From the NCBI GenBank assembly GCA_025936115.1, contig JAICTZ010000010.1, positions 62,001-126,000 on the forward strand: 64,000 nucleotides of DNA. Direction: 5' to 3'. Positions 52,603-61,193 of this stretch are shown piece by piece. The DNA is from Polyangiaceae bacterium (GTDB lineage: Bacteria; Myxococcota_A; Polyangia; Polyangiales; Polyangiaceae). A program made the translations under genes and the position numbers. Position 1 is the first letter of the stretch, and every line of letters begins with the position of its first letter. Below the pieces are notes generated by a model, which saw nothing but the letters and a program-made list of their open reading frames with translations, was not told where the DNA came from and searched no databases.

Positions 52603-55600
52603 ATGAGCCGATTTTGGGGATGGGCCTTGGTGCTGCTGCCCGTCAGCTGGTTCCTGCTCCTGTCCTTCGACGCGCGGGCGGAGCGGCTCGACCCGAAGGA
52701 GGCGCCCGAGCCGCTAAAACCCTGGACGTCTTGGGTGCTCGCCGACAAAGCGGAGGCGCTCTGTCCCTTCATTCAAGGCTCGGCGGAGGTCGTGCACTGC
52801 GCTTGGCCCACGGCGCTTTCCCTCGGCTTGGGCGAAACAGGCGGTCGTTTCGAACAACAGTGGCATCTGGATGCCCGTGCTTGGGTACCGCTGCCCGGCG
52901 ATGCCGTGCGCTGGCCCTTGGACGTGACCGAGGGCACGAAGAAGCTGGTCGTGGTGGAGCAGTCAGGCGTGCCGAGGGTCGAGCTCGCGCCCGGCGAGCA
53001 CACCCTCGTCGGGGCGTTCGTGTGGGACTCGTTGCCGGACTCGCTGCAGGTGCCGCCCGAAACCGGCATCGTCTCGCTCTTGCTCGAAGGGGCGCGCGTC
53101 GGGGAGCCGCGTCGCGACCAGGCGGGCCGAGTCTTTCTGCAGAAGACGAGCGTCGAAGCCGAGGGCGAGCGGCTCGAAATCGTCGTTCATCGCCGAGTCA
53201 TCGACGACGTGCCGCTCTTGCTCACGACGCGCGTGGTGCTCAATGTCTCCGGCAAAAGCCGCGAAGTCGTGCTGGGTAAGGCCTTGCCGCCGGGCTTTAC
53301 GCCCATGTCGATCACGAGCGAGCTGCCGGCGCGCATCGAGCCCGATACACGCCTGCGGGTGCAAGCTCGCCCGGGCACTTGGACCATCGAAGTCACCGCT
53401 CGCAGTGACGGCCCCGTCGCGGAACTCGCGCGCCCGGTCCCCGACGGCCCGTGGCGCGACGGCGAAGAGGTCTGGGTCTTCGAGGCCAGGAGCGCGCTCC
53501 GTTCGACGTCGGTGGAAGGCGTGCGCGCGATCGATCCCCAGCAAACGTCGCTGCCCGACGCCTGGAAGTCGCTACCGAGCTACGCGATGGGCTTGGGCGA
53601 CACGATGCGGCTCGTCGAGAAGCGCCGTGGAGACGTCGAAGCCGAGCCCGATCGCTTGTCGCTCGCGCGCGTCTTGTGGCTCGACTTCGACGGTGGAGGC
53701 TACACGGCGAATGACACGATCACCGGCACGCTACATCGCGCGACCCGACTCGAGATGCAGCCGCCGACGGTGCTCGGTCGCGTCTCGATCGAGGGCAAAG
53801 ATCAGTTCATCACGCACCTGGACAAGGATCCGAACAAATCCGGCGTCGAGGTCCGGCAAGGGCAGCTCTCCGTATCGGCTGACAGTCGCATCAGCGGCGA
53901 TGCGAGCAACATCCCCGCGGTCGGCTACGATCACGACTTCCACGAAGTCTCGGCCACGCTGCACATTCCGCCGGGCTATCGGCTGCTCTACGCGTCCGGT
54001 GCCGATGAGGTGCCCGGTACCTGGGTTCGGCACTGGACCTTGCTCGAGCTGTTCCTGGTGCTCGTGCTCTCGCTCGCTTTCGCGAAGTTGTTCGGCCGCG
54101 CTTGGGGCGCCCTCGCCTGCTTGACGTTCACGCTCGTGTTCCCCGAAACCGACGCGGCACGTTGGCTCTGGGCGGCTGCGCTCGTGACCGAAGCCTTGGC
54201 GCGCGTGATCCCGGCCGGCAAGGCGCGAGCCGCGTGCACCGTAGTGCGCCTGGGCACGCTCGTGATCCTGCTGCTCAATACGTTGCCGTTCGTCGTGCAG
54301 CACGTGCGTGAGGGCATTTATCCGGCGCTCGCCGACAACGAAGCGGGCCGCTTCGTGGGACAGGCTGACGACCTCCTCGTCGCCAAGCGCGAAGAGAAAG
54401 CAACGCTCCGGCGTGCAGCGGAACCCGCGGCTGCTCCGGTCCCTGCGGAGGCTCAGGTGCCAACGGGCGCTACTGACAAAGCGGCGCGTGGCGGCGGAAG
54501 CCTCGCGCCGCTCAGCGCGTTGTCGTCGCCGGCTCGCGCGGACTACAAGCAGTTCAACCAAGCGTACGACCCGAACGCGATGGTCCAGACCGGACCAGGC
54601 CTGCCCCAATGGCATTGGTCGACCACGAGCATCACGTTCAGCGGGCCGGTCGAGCGCTCGCAGCGCCTGCATTTCTTCTACCTTTCGCCGCCCGTCAACC
54701 TACTGCTCGCCCTCTTGCGTGCCGCGTTACTCACGTTGCTCTTTGCTCGCCTGCTCCCCTTCGGCACCCGACGACTGCCGGGCTTCGGACGACCCGCCGC
54801 GGCGCTGGCCGCGCTGTGCTTGGTTTGGTTACAGGCACCGTCTGCGCACGCGCAGATCCCCGACGAATCCGTGCTCGATCAGTACCGAGAGCGGCTGCTC
54901 GCCAAGCCGGATTGTACGCCGAGCTGCGCGTCGAGCTCGCGCATGCTGCTCGATGTTCACGCCAACGTACTGCGCGCGCGACTCGCTATCGAGGTGAGCG
55001 CCACGAGCGCCGTGCCGCTCCCGGGCGACGCCGCACAGTGGTCGCCCGAGCGCGTGCTCGTCGACGGCAACCCGGCTCGAGGCTTGTTGCGTTCGGAGGA
55101 CGGTCAACTCTGGCTTCGGCTCGAACCGGGCGTGCACGACGTGAGCGTCGAAGGAGCGCTCCCCAGCCGCGAATCGTTGCAAATTGCGCTGCCGCTCAAG
55201 CCTCATCACGTGACCGTCAGCGTCGACGGCTGGTCGCTCGAGGGCGTGCACGAAGACGGCTTGGCCGACGACCACCTGCAGCTCACGCGCGCGGTGAGCG
55301 AAGGCGGCAAAGGTGCGGCACTCGCGGCCGGCACCTTGCCGCCTTTCGTACGCGTCGAACGCACCTTGTTGATCGGGCTCAACTGGCAGGTGAGCACGCG
55401 CGTCGTGCGGGTCACGCCGGTCGGCAGCGCGGTCGTGCTCGAGGTGCCGCTCCTGCGCGGTGAGTCCGTCACGACGCCCGATGTCCGCACCGCCGCAGGC
55501 AAAGTGCTGGTGAACATGCCACCCGACGCGACCGAAGCGAGCTGGCAATCGGTGCTCGAAGAGCATTCTCCGGTCACGCTGGTCGCTCCGAAAGCGAGCG

Positions 55601-56745
55601 GGTGGATCGAGGTTTGGCGCCTCGACTTGAGCCCGATTTGGCATGCCACCCTCGAGGGCGTGCCCATGGTTCACGGGGATGCGTCAGTGCGCGTCCCCGA
55701 GTTTCGTCCTTGGCCGAATGAAACCGTGGTCATCCAGCTGCTGCGGCCCGCGGGGATCAGCGGACAGACGCTGACCATCGACAATAGCACTTACGAGATA
55801 CGCCCAGGGCTCCGCGCCACGGACGCCACCCTGTCCTTTGCGCTGCGCTCGAGCCGCGGCGGCGAGCACGTGCTCCGCCTACCCGAGGCGGCGGCGCTCG
55901 AATCCGTGGTCGTCAACGGCACTCCTCAGCCGCTCCGCCAACAAGGTCGCAACGTCACGCTCTCGATCGTTCCGGGGCTGCAAAGCGTGTCGCTCGGCTT
56001 TCGTTTGCCGCGGGGGATCTCCTCGTGGTTCAGCCCGCCGGCCTTCGACTTCGGCACCAAAACGGTGAACGCCACGACCAGCATTCGTCTCTCGGATTCG
56101 CGCTGGGTGCTGTATGTCCACGGTCCGCGGCTCGGACCGGCAGTGCTGTTTTGGAGCCTGCTCTTGGTGCTCGTGCTCGTCGCCTTCGGCCTCGGACGAA
56201 TCCCTTGGGTGCCACTCAAGCGCTATGAGTGGATGCTCCTCGCCATCGGGCTTTCGCAAATCCCGCTGCCGGCCGCCGCCCTGGTCATCGGCTGGCTCGT
56301 GGCGCTCGGTTTTCGGCGGGTCCACCCAGCGGAGCGTCCGTACCTGTTCGACCTCGGGCAGCTCCTGCTCGTCGGTTGGACGCTCACCGCGCTCGTGATC
56401 CTCGTGTACGCGGTGCAGCAGGGCCTCATGGGCACACCGGACATGCAGATCCAGGGCAATGGCTCGTCGAGCCAGCTCCTGCAATGGTTCGATGACCGTA
56501 CGGGGCCGAGCCCCGAACAGCCCTACGTGCTTTCGGTTCCGATGCTTGCCTATCGAGCCGTCATGTTGGCGTGGGCACTTTGGCTTGCCGTCTCGCTCTT
56601 GCGCTGGCTGCGCTGGGGCTGGCAGAGCTTCTCGAGCGACGCGCTTTGGAAGCGGCGCCCCAAGCGCCAAATCGGTGTGCCCGCCGCGATGCCGCCAGTC
56701 GAGCCGCTCGCGCCGCCCGAAACGCCCGCGCCGCGTGAGGCGTGA
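52603..56745 (+). CDS. Large membrane protein built of two copies of one module
   Basis: ATG 52603 (MSRFWGWALVLLPVSWFLLL) supplies a signal peptide ending DARAE; the track begins 27 codons earlier. The 1380-residue protein reads as two tandem modules, each with a beta-rich periplasmic domain, a membrane-span cluster (about 477-570; about 1176-1300), a short outer stretch and a last span. Matching blocks include VPLPGDAVRWPLDV/VPLPGDAAQWSPER, VELAPGEHTLVGAF/LRLEPGVHDVSVEG and VQTGPGLPQWHW/IQGNGSSSQLLQWF. Between them (about 720-747) lies a second signal-like stretch, LAALCLVWLQAPSAHAQ. I know no function; an envelope sensor or scaffold is plausible. Confidence 0.8.
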   Translation: MSRFWGWALVLLPVSWFLLLSFDARAERLDPKEAPEPLKPWTSWVLADKAEALCPFIQGSAEVVHCAWPTALSLGLGETGGRFEQQWHLDARAWVPLPGDAVRWPLDVTEGTKKLVVVEQSGVPRVELAPGEHTLVGAFVWDSLPDSLQVPPETGIVSLLLEGARVGEPRRDQAGRVFLQKTSVEAEGERLEIVVHRRVIDDVPLLLTTRVVLNVSGKSREVVLGKALPPGFTPMSITSELPARIEPDTRLRVQARPGTWTIEVTARSDGPVAELARPVPDGPWRDGEEVWVFEARSALRSTSVEGVRAIDPQQTSLPDAWKSLPSYAMGLGDTMRLVEKRRGDVEAEPDRLSLARVLWLDFDGGGYTANDTITGTLHRATRLEMQPPTVLGRVSIEGKDQFITHLDKDPNKSGVEVRQGQLSVSADSRISGDASNIPAVGYDHDFHEVSATLHIPPGYRLLYASGADEVPGTWVRHWTLLELFLVLVLSLAFAKLFGRAWGALACLTFTLVFPETDAARWLWAAALVTEALARVIPAGKARAACTVVRLGTLVILLLNTLPFVVQHVREGIYPALADNEAGRFVGQADDLLVAKREEKATLRRAAEPAAAPVPAEAQVPTGATDKAARGGGSLAPLSALSSPARADYKQFNQAYDPNAMVQTGPGLPQWHWSTTSITFSGPVERSQRLHFFYLSPPVNLLLALLRAALLTLLFARLLPFGTRRLPGFGRPAAALAALCLVWLQAPSAHAQIPDESVLDQYRERLLAKPDCTPSCASSSRMLLDVHANVLRARLAIEVSATSAVPLPGDAAQWSPERVLVDGNPARGLLRSEDGQLWLRLEPGVHDVSVEGALPSRESLQIALPLKPHHVTVSVDGWSLEGVHEDGLADDHLQLTRAVSEGGKGAALAAGTLPPFVRVERTLLIGLNWQVSTRVVRVTPVGSAVVLEVPLLRGESVTTPDVRTAAGKVLVNMPPDATEASWQSVLEEHSPVTLVAPKASGWIEVWRLDLSPIWHATLEGVPMVHGDASVRVPEFRPWPNETVVIQLLRPAGISGQTLTIDNSTYEIRPGLRATDATLSFALRSSRGGEHVLRLPEAAALESVVVNGTPQPLRQQGRNVTLSIVPGLQSVSLGFRLPRGISSWFSPPAFDFGTKTVNATTSIRLSDSRWVLYVHGPRLGPAVLFWSLLLVLVLVAFGLGRIPWVPLKRYEWMLLAIGLSQIPLPAAALVIGWLVALGFRRVHPAERPYLFDLGQLLLVGWTLTALVILVYAVQQGLMGTPDMQIQGNGSSSQLLQWFDDRTGPSPEQPYVLSVPMLAYRAVMLAWALWLAVSLLRWLRWGWQSFSSDALWKRRPKRQIGVPAAMPPVEPLAPPETPAPREA

Positions 56746-56776
56746 CGATGCAGGGCGTGCCGCGGCCGCCCGACAC

Positions 56777-57367
56777 TCAGCGCAGGCGCTCGGAGATCGG
56801 GGGCTCGAGGATGTTCACGGCCGAGCTAGGCGTTGCACCGCCGTTCTTCGCGCGCTCCATGCTCTCGAGGATGACACGGCGTGCTTCGTTGGCGTCACCC
56901 CAGCCGAGCGCCTTGACCCACTTGTTCGGCTCGAGATCCTTGTAGTGCGAAAAAAAATGCTCGATCTGCTCGAGCGTGATCGGAGGCAGGTGCTTGAAGT
57001 CCTGAACCTGATCGTAGCGGCGCGTCAGGCGCGATACGGGCACGGCGATGATCTTTTCGTCGACCCCCTTTTCGTCCTGCATGAAAAAGATGGCGACGGG
57101 TCGCACCGCCACGACGGCGCCCGGCACGATGGCGCGTTGGTTCGCCACCAGAACGTCGATGGGATCGCCGTCGCCCGAGAGGGTGTGGGGCACGAACCCG
57201 TAGTTCCCTGGGTAGCGCATCGACGTGTAGAGGAAGCGATCGACGACCAGGGTGCCCGAGTGTTTGTCGAGCTCGTACTTGATGGGCTCGCCTCCGACGG
57301 GTACTTCGATGATGACGTTGACTTCGTTGGGTGGATCGGCTCCGACGGAGACTGCTTCTAAGCGCAC
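56777..57367 (-). CDS. ppa: Inorganic pyrophosphatase (family I, soluble)
   Basis: A 196-residue family I enzyme that splits pyrophosphate from biosynthesis. The signature [20 protein letters not shown] contains the metal Asps, preceded by [38 protein letters not shown] and a Tyr-rich [15 protein letters not shown] complete the family pattern. It is alone, convergent with the large membrane protein gene (31 bp gap) and 66 bp from the next minus-strand gene. Confidence 0.95.
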   Translation of the reverse strand: MRLEAVSVGADPPNEVNVIIEVPVGGEPIKYELDKHSGTLVVDRFLYTSMRYPGNYGFVPHTLSGDGDPIDVLVANQRAIVPGAVVAVRPVAIFFMQDEKGVDEKIIAVPVSRLTRRYDQVQDFKHLPPITLEQIEHFFSHYKDLEPNKWVKALGWGDANEARRVILESMERAKNGGATPSSAVNILEPPISERLR

Positions 57368-57433
57368 GGGGCGAACTATAGTCGGGAACCCCGCGCACGA
57401 GGAGCCTTCGTGCGTCTTTCGGGGCGGAGCCGC

Positions 57434-58015
57434 TCACGGTAGCGACGTGGCGAGCTCCTTCGGCGTCTTGGGCTTGTACTCAGCGTCCGCCACTGCTCGC
57501 CCGATGGCGCGCGCCGCGGCCGCGGCTGCGCCGTGCGTGCTCTCGTTGGACGCGAATTCCGCGCCCTCGACTCTTCCCTCGAGCGTGACACGGCCGTCCT
57601 CGGCGCGCGCCTTGACGACGATCGCGATGAAGGCCTCCTTGCGCACGGATTCGGTGAGATGAGTGACGGCACCGTGTCCGGGCTGCCAGCTGACGAATTC
57701 GAGCTCGAGGCGCGACGCCTGCGGGTGTTCGCCGGCGCCACCGACGATGCCCTCGACACCGCGCGCGCGCAATTCGTCCTGGACGGCTCGCACCGTCGCG
57801 TCGACGAAGCCTGCTTCATCGGCTGCCTGCACGGTGCTGCTGCGCGAAACGACGATCGAAATCGAGCAGGGCGTCCGGTAGTTCGGGCTACGGACGAAGT
57901 CGTGCCACGTCGCGTAGTGCGCGCAGCCGAGGAGCGAGCAGCCGGCGAACGAGAGCACCAGGCGGAGACGGAGCTCAGTGCGTACCAACCAGAAAGCACT
58001 CCCAGCGGTTTGCAC
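57434..58015 (-). CDS. Putative lipoprotein, function unknown
   Basis: The start is uncertain: GTG 58015 or TTG 57988 (LVRTELRLRLVLSFAG), the latter giving a short signal sequence with lipobox SLLGC. The product (184-193 residues) is Cys-anchored, then has DELRARGVEGIVGGAGEHPQ, a beta strand LEFVSWQPGHGAVTHL and an Ala-rich end. I do not recognise it. The 5' end overlaps the 3' end of a Cys-rich, frameshifted gene on the same strand. Confidence 0.65.
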   Translation of the reverse strand: MQTAGSAFWLVRTELRLRLVLSFAGCSLLGCAHYATWHDFVRSPNYRTPCSISIVVSRSSTVQAADEAGFVDATVRAVQDELRARGVEGIVGGAGEHPQASRLELEFVSWQPGHGAVTHLTESVRKEAFIAIVVKARAEDGRVTLEGRVEGAEFASNESTHGAAAAAARAIGRAVADAEYKPKTPKELATSLP

Positions 58016-58315
58016 TGCTGTACCCGCAGGCCAGCCAAGCGCAGCCTTCCTCGAGCCGGCAAGTGGACATGTCGCAGTCGCTGTCGTTCACGCAAAGATC
58101 CTCGAGCGTATACCCGCTACGCAGATGTTCGGAGTATTGAGTGTCGCGGACTCGCGGCAGCTGTATGGCTCGTTGTCAGAACAAGCCGAATCATTGAAGC
58201 AGCCGTCGGCGCAGTCCGCGTCCTGACTGCACTCCCCTGCGATGGTCGGCTTACCGGGACCCCGCTGCTCGGGGCACGCGACATCGCTCAAGAGCGGTAC
58301 GGTCCACGCTTTCAT
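57975..58315 (-). pseudogene. Cys-rich small protein gene with an apparent one-base deletion
   Basis: From ATG 58315 (GAGGAG 9 bases upstream) the frame reads MKAWTVPLLSDVACPEQRG, then GECSQDADCADGCFNDSACS, SCRESATLNTPNICVAG, and hits TGA after only 75 codons. One base off, the frame continues without break as YTLEDLCVNDSDCDMSTC and CAWLACGYSSANRWECF to a stop at 57975. Adding one G to the GGG at the join restores a single 113-residue frame. Cys density suggests a disulfide-rich secreted protein. It follows the ABC importer binding-protein gene by 13 bases. Confidence 0.65.
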
Positions 58316-58328
58316 GCGAAGAGACTCC

Positions 58329-59333
58329 TCAGCGCAAGTTGACGAAGAGCTCGTCGACGCTCGGTTTCTGGTCGATGAGCTTGATCGCGGCGAGCTCGTT
58401 CACGAGCGTCTCCCAGCGGGCGCGTTGCATGCTGCCGAGCCCGGCGGTTCTGGTCTCGGCCGTCTCGATTAGCGGCTTCTGCGCTTCGGCGGACGCGGCG
58501 AGGGCCTCGGCGTCCATGGCGGGGTTCAGCTTCCCGAGCACGGCGTTCGTGGGGCGCGGGTCCGTGAGGTAGCTACGCCAGCCTTCGGCGGTGGCCGCCA
58601 CGAACGCGCGCACGAGGTCGGGGTTCTTCTGCAGGAGCTCGCGACGCGTGATGACGAGCGTGGCATAGGGATTGTAGCCGGCGTCCGCGATCAAAAAGAC
58701 CTGTGGATCGCCGCCCCGCTTCTTGGCGGAAAGCGGCTCGCTCGTCAGGTAGCACTGTTGTCCGAACGTCGGGTCGGCCAGAAAGTGCGCGACGCCTCCG
58801 TCGTACGGCACGATTTTCACACCGGCCCACGAGAACTTTTGCTTCAAGTACGCCGCGTAGGGTTGTCCCGTCTCGAGTGCGAGGGTACCGCTGCGGAACG
58901 CTTGCTCGATGCTCGTGAGCTTGCGTGCCGCGTGCACCATGATCCCTTGCGGGTTCGTCTGAAAGGTGGCGAACACGCCGACGACGTCGGCGCCCCGTGC
59001 TTTGCCGATCACGACGTCGTCGGCGCCCACCGTGCCGAAGTCGGCGCGTCCCGTCGCGACCATTTGCAGGACGGGAGAACCCGCGCCGCCGCCCAGGATT
59101 TCGAGCTCGATGCCGTGCTTCGCGTAGCTGCCGCCTTCACGACCCGCGTAGAAGCCGCCGAATTCCGGCTCGGGCAGCCAGTTCAAGGCGAGCTTGACCT
59201 TGACCGGTTGCGAAGCGCTGCCGGAAGCAGCGGGCGGCGTGCCGGAGCTCGGCTGCTTCGAGCAGGCGCCGAGGCCGAACGAGAAAAGAGCGACGAACCA
59301 GCCCAAACGACGGCGGGCGAAGATGCGGTTCAC
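58329..59333 (-). CDS. ABC importer substrate-binding lipoprotein, NMT1/THI5-like
   Basis: A 334-residue protein with signal sequence and lipobox FGLGACSKQ. The mature domain begins VKLALNWLPEPEFGGFYAGR and continues LEILGGGAGSPVLQMVATGR and DFGTVGADDVVIGKARGADV, typical of NMT1/THI5-like binding proteins for pyrimidine, riboflavin or related precursors. No TPP-riboswitch-like sequence was found upstream of the operon, so a thiamine-precursor role is not supported. It is the third gene of the set ATPase, permease, binding protein. Confidence 0.85.
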   Translation of the reverse strand: MNRIFARRRLGWFVALFSFGLGACSKQPSSGTPPAASGSASQPVKVKLALNWLPEPEFGGFYAGREGGSYAKHGIELEILGGGAGSPVLQMVATGRADFGTVGADDVVIGKARGADVVGVFATFQTNPQGIMVHAARKLTSIEQAFRSGTLALETGQPYAAYLKQKFSWAGVKIVPYDGGVAHFLADPTFGQQCYLTSEPLSAKKRGGDPQVFLIADAGYNPYATLVITRRELLQKNPDLVRAFVAATAEGWRSYLTDPRPTNAVLGKLNPAMDAEALAASAEAQKPLIETAETRTAGLGSMQRARWETLVNELAAIKLIDQKPSVDELFVNLR

Positions 59334-59409
59334 CGAGACCTCCTACCACTACTCGTTCGAGGTTCGTGTGAACTCGGAAAAGTCATTTGTTTGGTCGAGT
59401 GAGTTCCCG

Positions 59410-60180
59410 TCAGCCGCGGGCGCGCAGCCGGCGCAAAAGCAGGCGCGCGGCCAGGCTCACGCCGGCGAACAGGGCGAGGCCGAGCAGCGAAGCGAGCAGC
59501 ACCGCGCCGAAGAGCAGGTCGGTGCGAAGCTGGCGATAGGCCGCGAGGATCGTGATGCCGAGCCCGGCGCTCCCCTCCGAAAAGCCGGCCACGAACTCAC
59601 CGACGATCGCGCCGATCACCGAGAGACCCGACGCCACGCGCCAGCCCGTCGTCATGCTGCCGACGGCGGAGGGCAGGCGCAACTTGAGCAGCGCAGCGAG
59701 CTCACTCGCGCCGTAGAGGCGAAACAGATCCGTCAGTCGCGGATCGACGCTCTTCAACCCCGACAACGTGTTGGCGACGACGGGGAACACCGACACGATG
59801 AACGCCGAGACCGCCACAGCACGCAGCCCTACGCCGAACCACAGCACGAGGAGCGGAGCGATCGCCACGATGGGGACGGTTTGAAGGAAGATGGTGTACG
59901 GATACACGCCACGTTCGAGGCGGCGCGAGAGGGACAGCACGATCCCCGCCAGCGTTCCGAGGCACAAGCTCAAGGCGAATCCTGAAAGCGCGCCCTCGCT
60001 CGTCGTCGCCAGCGCCGACAGCAGGAGCGTACGTTCTTTCATGATGCTGCTCGCGACGGCGGACGGCGGAGGCACCAAGAACGCGGGCACGCCGAGCAGG
60101 CGCACGCCGCCCTCCCACAAGCCCACCACCAGGACCAGCGTGACGACGGGAGGCAGCGCCTGCTCAAGCGCGCGCTTCAT
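59410..60180 (-). CDS. ABC transporter permease (SsuC/TauC/ThiX type)
   Basis: A 256-residue permease with about six spans; ATG 60180 (MKRALEQALPPVVTLVLVVG) is used instead of the longer track start and overlaps the ATPase gene by 17 bases. The family EAA-like loop reads FRLYGASELAALLKLRLPSA, and GLSVIGAIVGEFVAGFSEGS follows. It forms the channel of the importer with the adjacent ATPase and binding protein. Confidence 0.88.
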   Translation of the reverse strand: MKRALEQALPPVVTLVLVVGLWEGGVRLLGVPAFLVPPPSAVASSIMKERTLLLSALATTSEGALSGFALSLCLGTLAGIVLSLSRRLERGVYPYTIFLQTVPIVAIAPLLVLWFGVGLRAVAVSAFIVSVFPVVANTLSGLKSVDPRLTDLFRLYGASELAALLKLRLPSAVGSMTTGWRVASGLSVIGAIVGEFVAGFSEGSAGLGITILAAYRQLRTDLLFGAVLLASLLGLALFAGVSLAARLLLRRLRARG

Positions 60181-60958
60181 CGAGACCTCCGTGCGCTTCG
60201 AGCGCGCGGTAGAGCAGCGCGGACTGCTCGACGAAGGCGAGCTCCGAGCGTAACGCAAGCGGACGTGCGGCGGGCAGCTCTACGGCGTGATCGAGCACGA
60301 TGCGCGCGGGGCGCTTGGACAGCACGAGCACGCGCTCGGAGAGGAACAGGGCTTCGGACAGCGCGTGCGTGACGAACAGCACCGTCATGCGACGTCGCGC
60401 CCAAAGCGCGCGCAGTCGCTCGTCGAGGCGTTGCCGGCTGAGCTCGTCCAGCGCCGCAAAGGGCTCGTCGAGCAGCAAGAGATCCGGCTCGGTCACGAGC
60501 GCTCGCGCGATGGACACGCGCATGCGCATGCCCCCCGAGAGTTGATCGGGATAGCGCTCGAGCGCGTCGTCGAGCTCGACGTCGCCGAGCGGCGCGCGTG
60601 CTCGACGGCGTGCCTCTTCACGCGCGACGCCCTGGAGCTCGAGCGGCAAGGCGACGTTGTCGAGCGCCGTCCGCCAGGGCAGAAGGTGCGCGTCTTGAAA
60701 GACGAAGGCGATACGCTTGCCGTCGCTTTCGGACCTCGTCGCGGGAGAGGAAACTTCCGCGGGGACTACGGAGACCGTGCCGGCGGTCGGCGCTTCGAGT
60801 CCGGAGACGAGCCGGAGCAGCGTCGATTTGCCACAGCCCGAAGGCCCCACGAGCGCGACGAAAGAACCGGCTTCGACGCTGAGATCCATCGCGTCGATGA
60901 CACGCGTCCCGCCGTCGAACTCGTGACGGACACCGGAGAGAGTGACTCTGCTGGCTAT
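60164..60958 (-). CDS. ABC transporter ATP-binding protein, probable ATA start
   Basis: A 241-residue ATPase from ATG 60889 has Walker A GPSGCGKST, the Q loop FVFQDAHLLPWRTALDNVAL, signature LSGGMRMRVSIARAL and Walker B LLLLDEPFAAL. However, the ABC fold normally begins about 20 residues earlier, and these residues are present in frame: ASRVTLSGVRHEFDGGTRV. No ATG, GTG, TTG or CTG opens that stretch; after the preceding in-frame TGA the only candidate is ATA at 60958, eight bases after GGAGG. The feature is drawn from ATA (264 residues); a non-standard start or a sequence error are both possible. Confidence 0.82.
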   Translation of the reverse strand: MASRVTLSGVRHEFDGGTRVIDAMDLSVEAGSFVALVGPSGCGKSTLLRLVSGLEAPTAGTVSVVPAEVSSPATRSESDGKRIAFVFQDAHLLPWRTALDNVALPLELQGVAREEARRRARAPLGDVELDDALERYPDQLSGGMRMRVSIARALVTEPDLLLLDEPFAALDELSRQRLDERLRALWARRRMTVLFVTHALSEALFLSERVLVLSKRPARIVLDHAVELPAARPLALRSELAFVEQSALLYRALEAHGGLDEARA

Positions 60959-60973
60959 GGGAGGTTCCTCCGT

Positions 60974-61072
60974 TCAGTCCAGCACGAAGACGTAATCCCC
61001 GGCGCCGGGGGTCGCCGTGTAGCCGACGACGTCGCCGTCGTGGCACGCGGCAGCAAGCCGAACCAAGCCCAT
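60974..61072 (-). CDS. Small ORF (32 residues) ahead of the ABC importer
   Basis: ATG 61072 opens MGLVRLAAACHDGDVVGYTA and ends GDYVFVLD before a TGA 15 bases upstream of the ATA start. The last 25 codons have the strong third-position G/C typical of real genes here, and the ORF lies in frame with the ATPase. It could be a leader peptide, or the missing start of a broken gene, or a chance ORF; there is no family evidence. Confidence 0.4.
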   Translation of the reverse strand: MGLVRLAAACHDGDVVGYTATPGAGDYVFVLD

Positions 61073-61193
61073 CGCGCGCGAGTCTAGCGGTGCGGAGCAA
61101 GTCTCGGCGAGTAGAATCCGCCCGGCCCGCCGCCGGGAGCAGGTGCGTGCCGTCGCTACTGGCGCAAATAAGGCGCGAGCGTATTCTGCCGCG

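Noticed and set aside
60974-60976. Selenocysteine or readthrough at the in-frame TGA before the ATPase
   Set aside because: No SECIS-like element is evident and ABC ATPases have no selenoprotein precedent; an ATA start or sequence error is simpler.
60890-61193. TPP riboswitch upstream of the NMT1-type importer
   Set aside because: I looked for the conserved CTGAGA and later thi-box parts and did not see them on the relevant strand.
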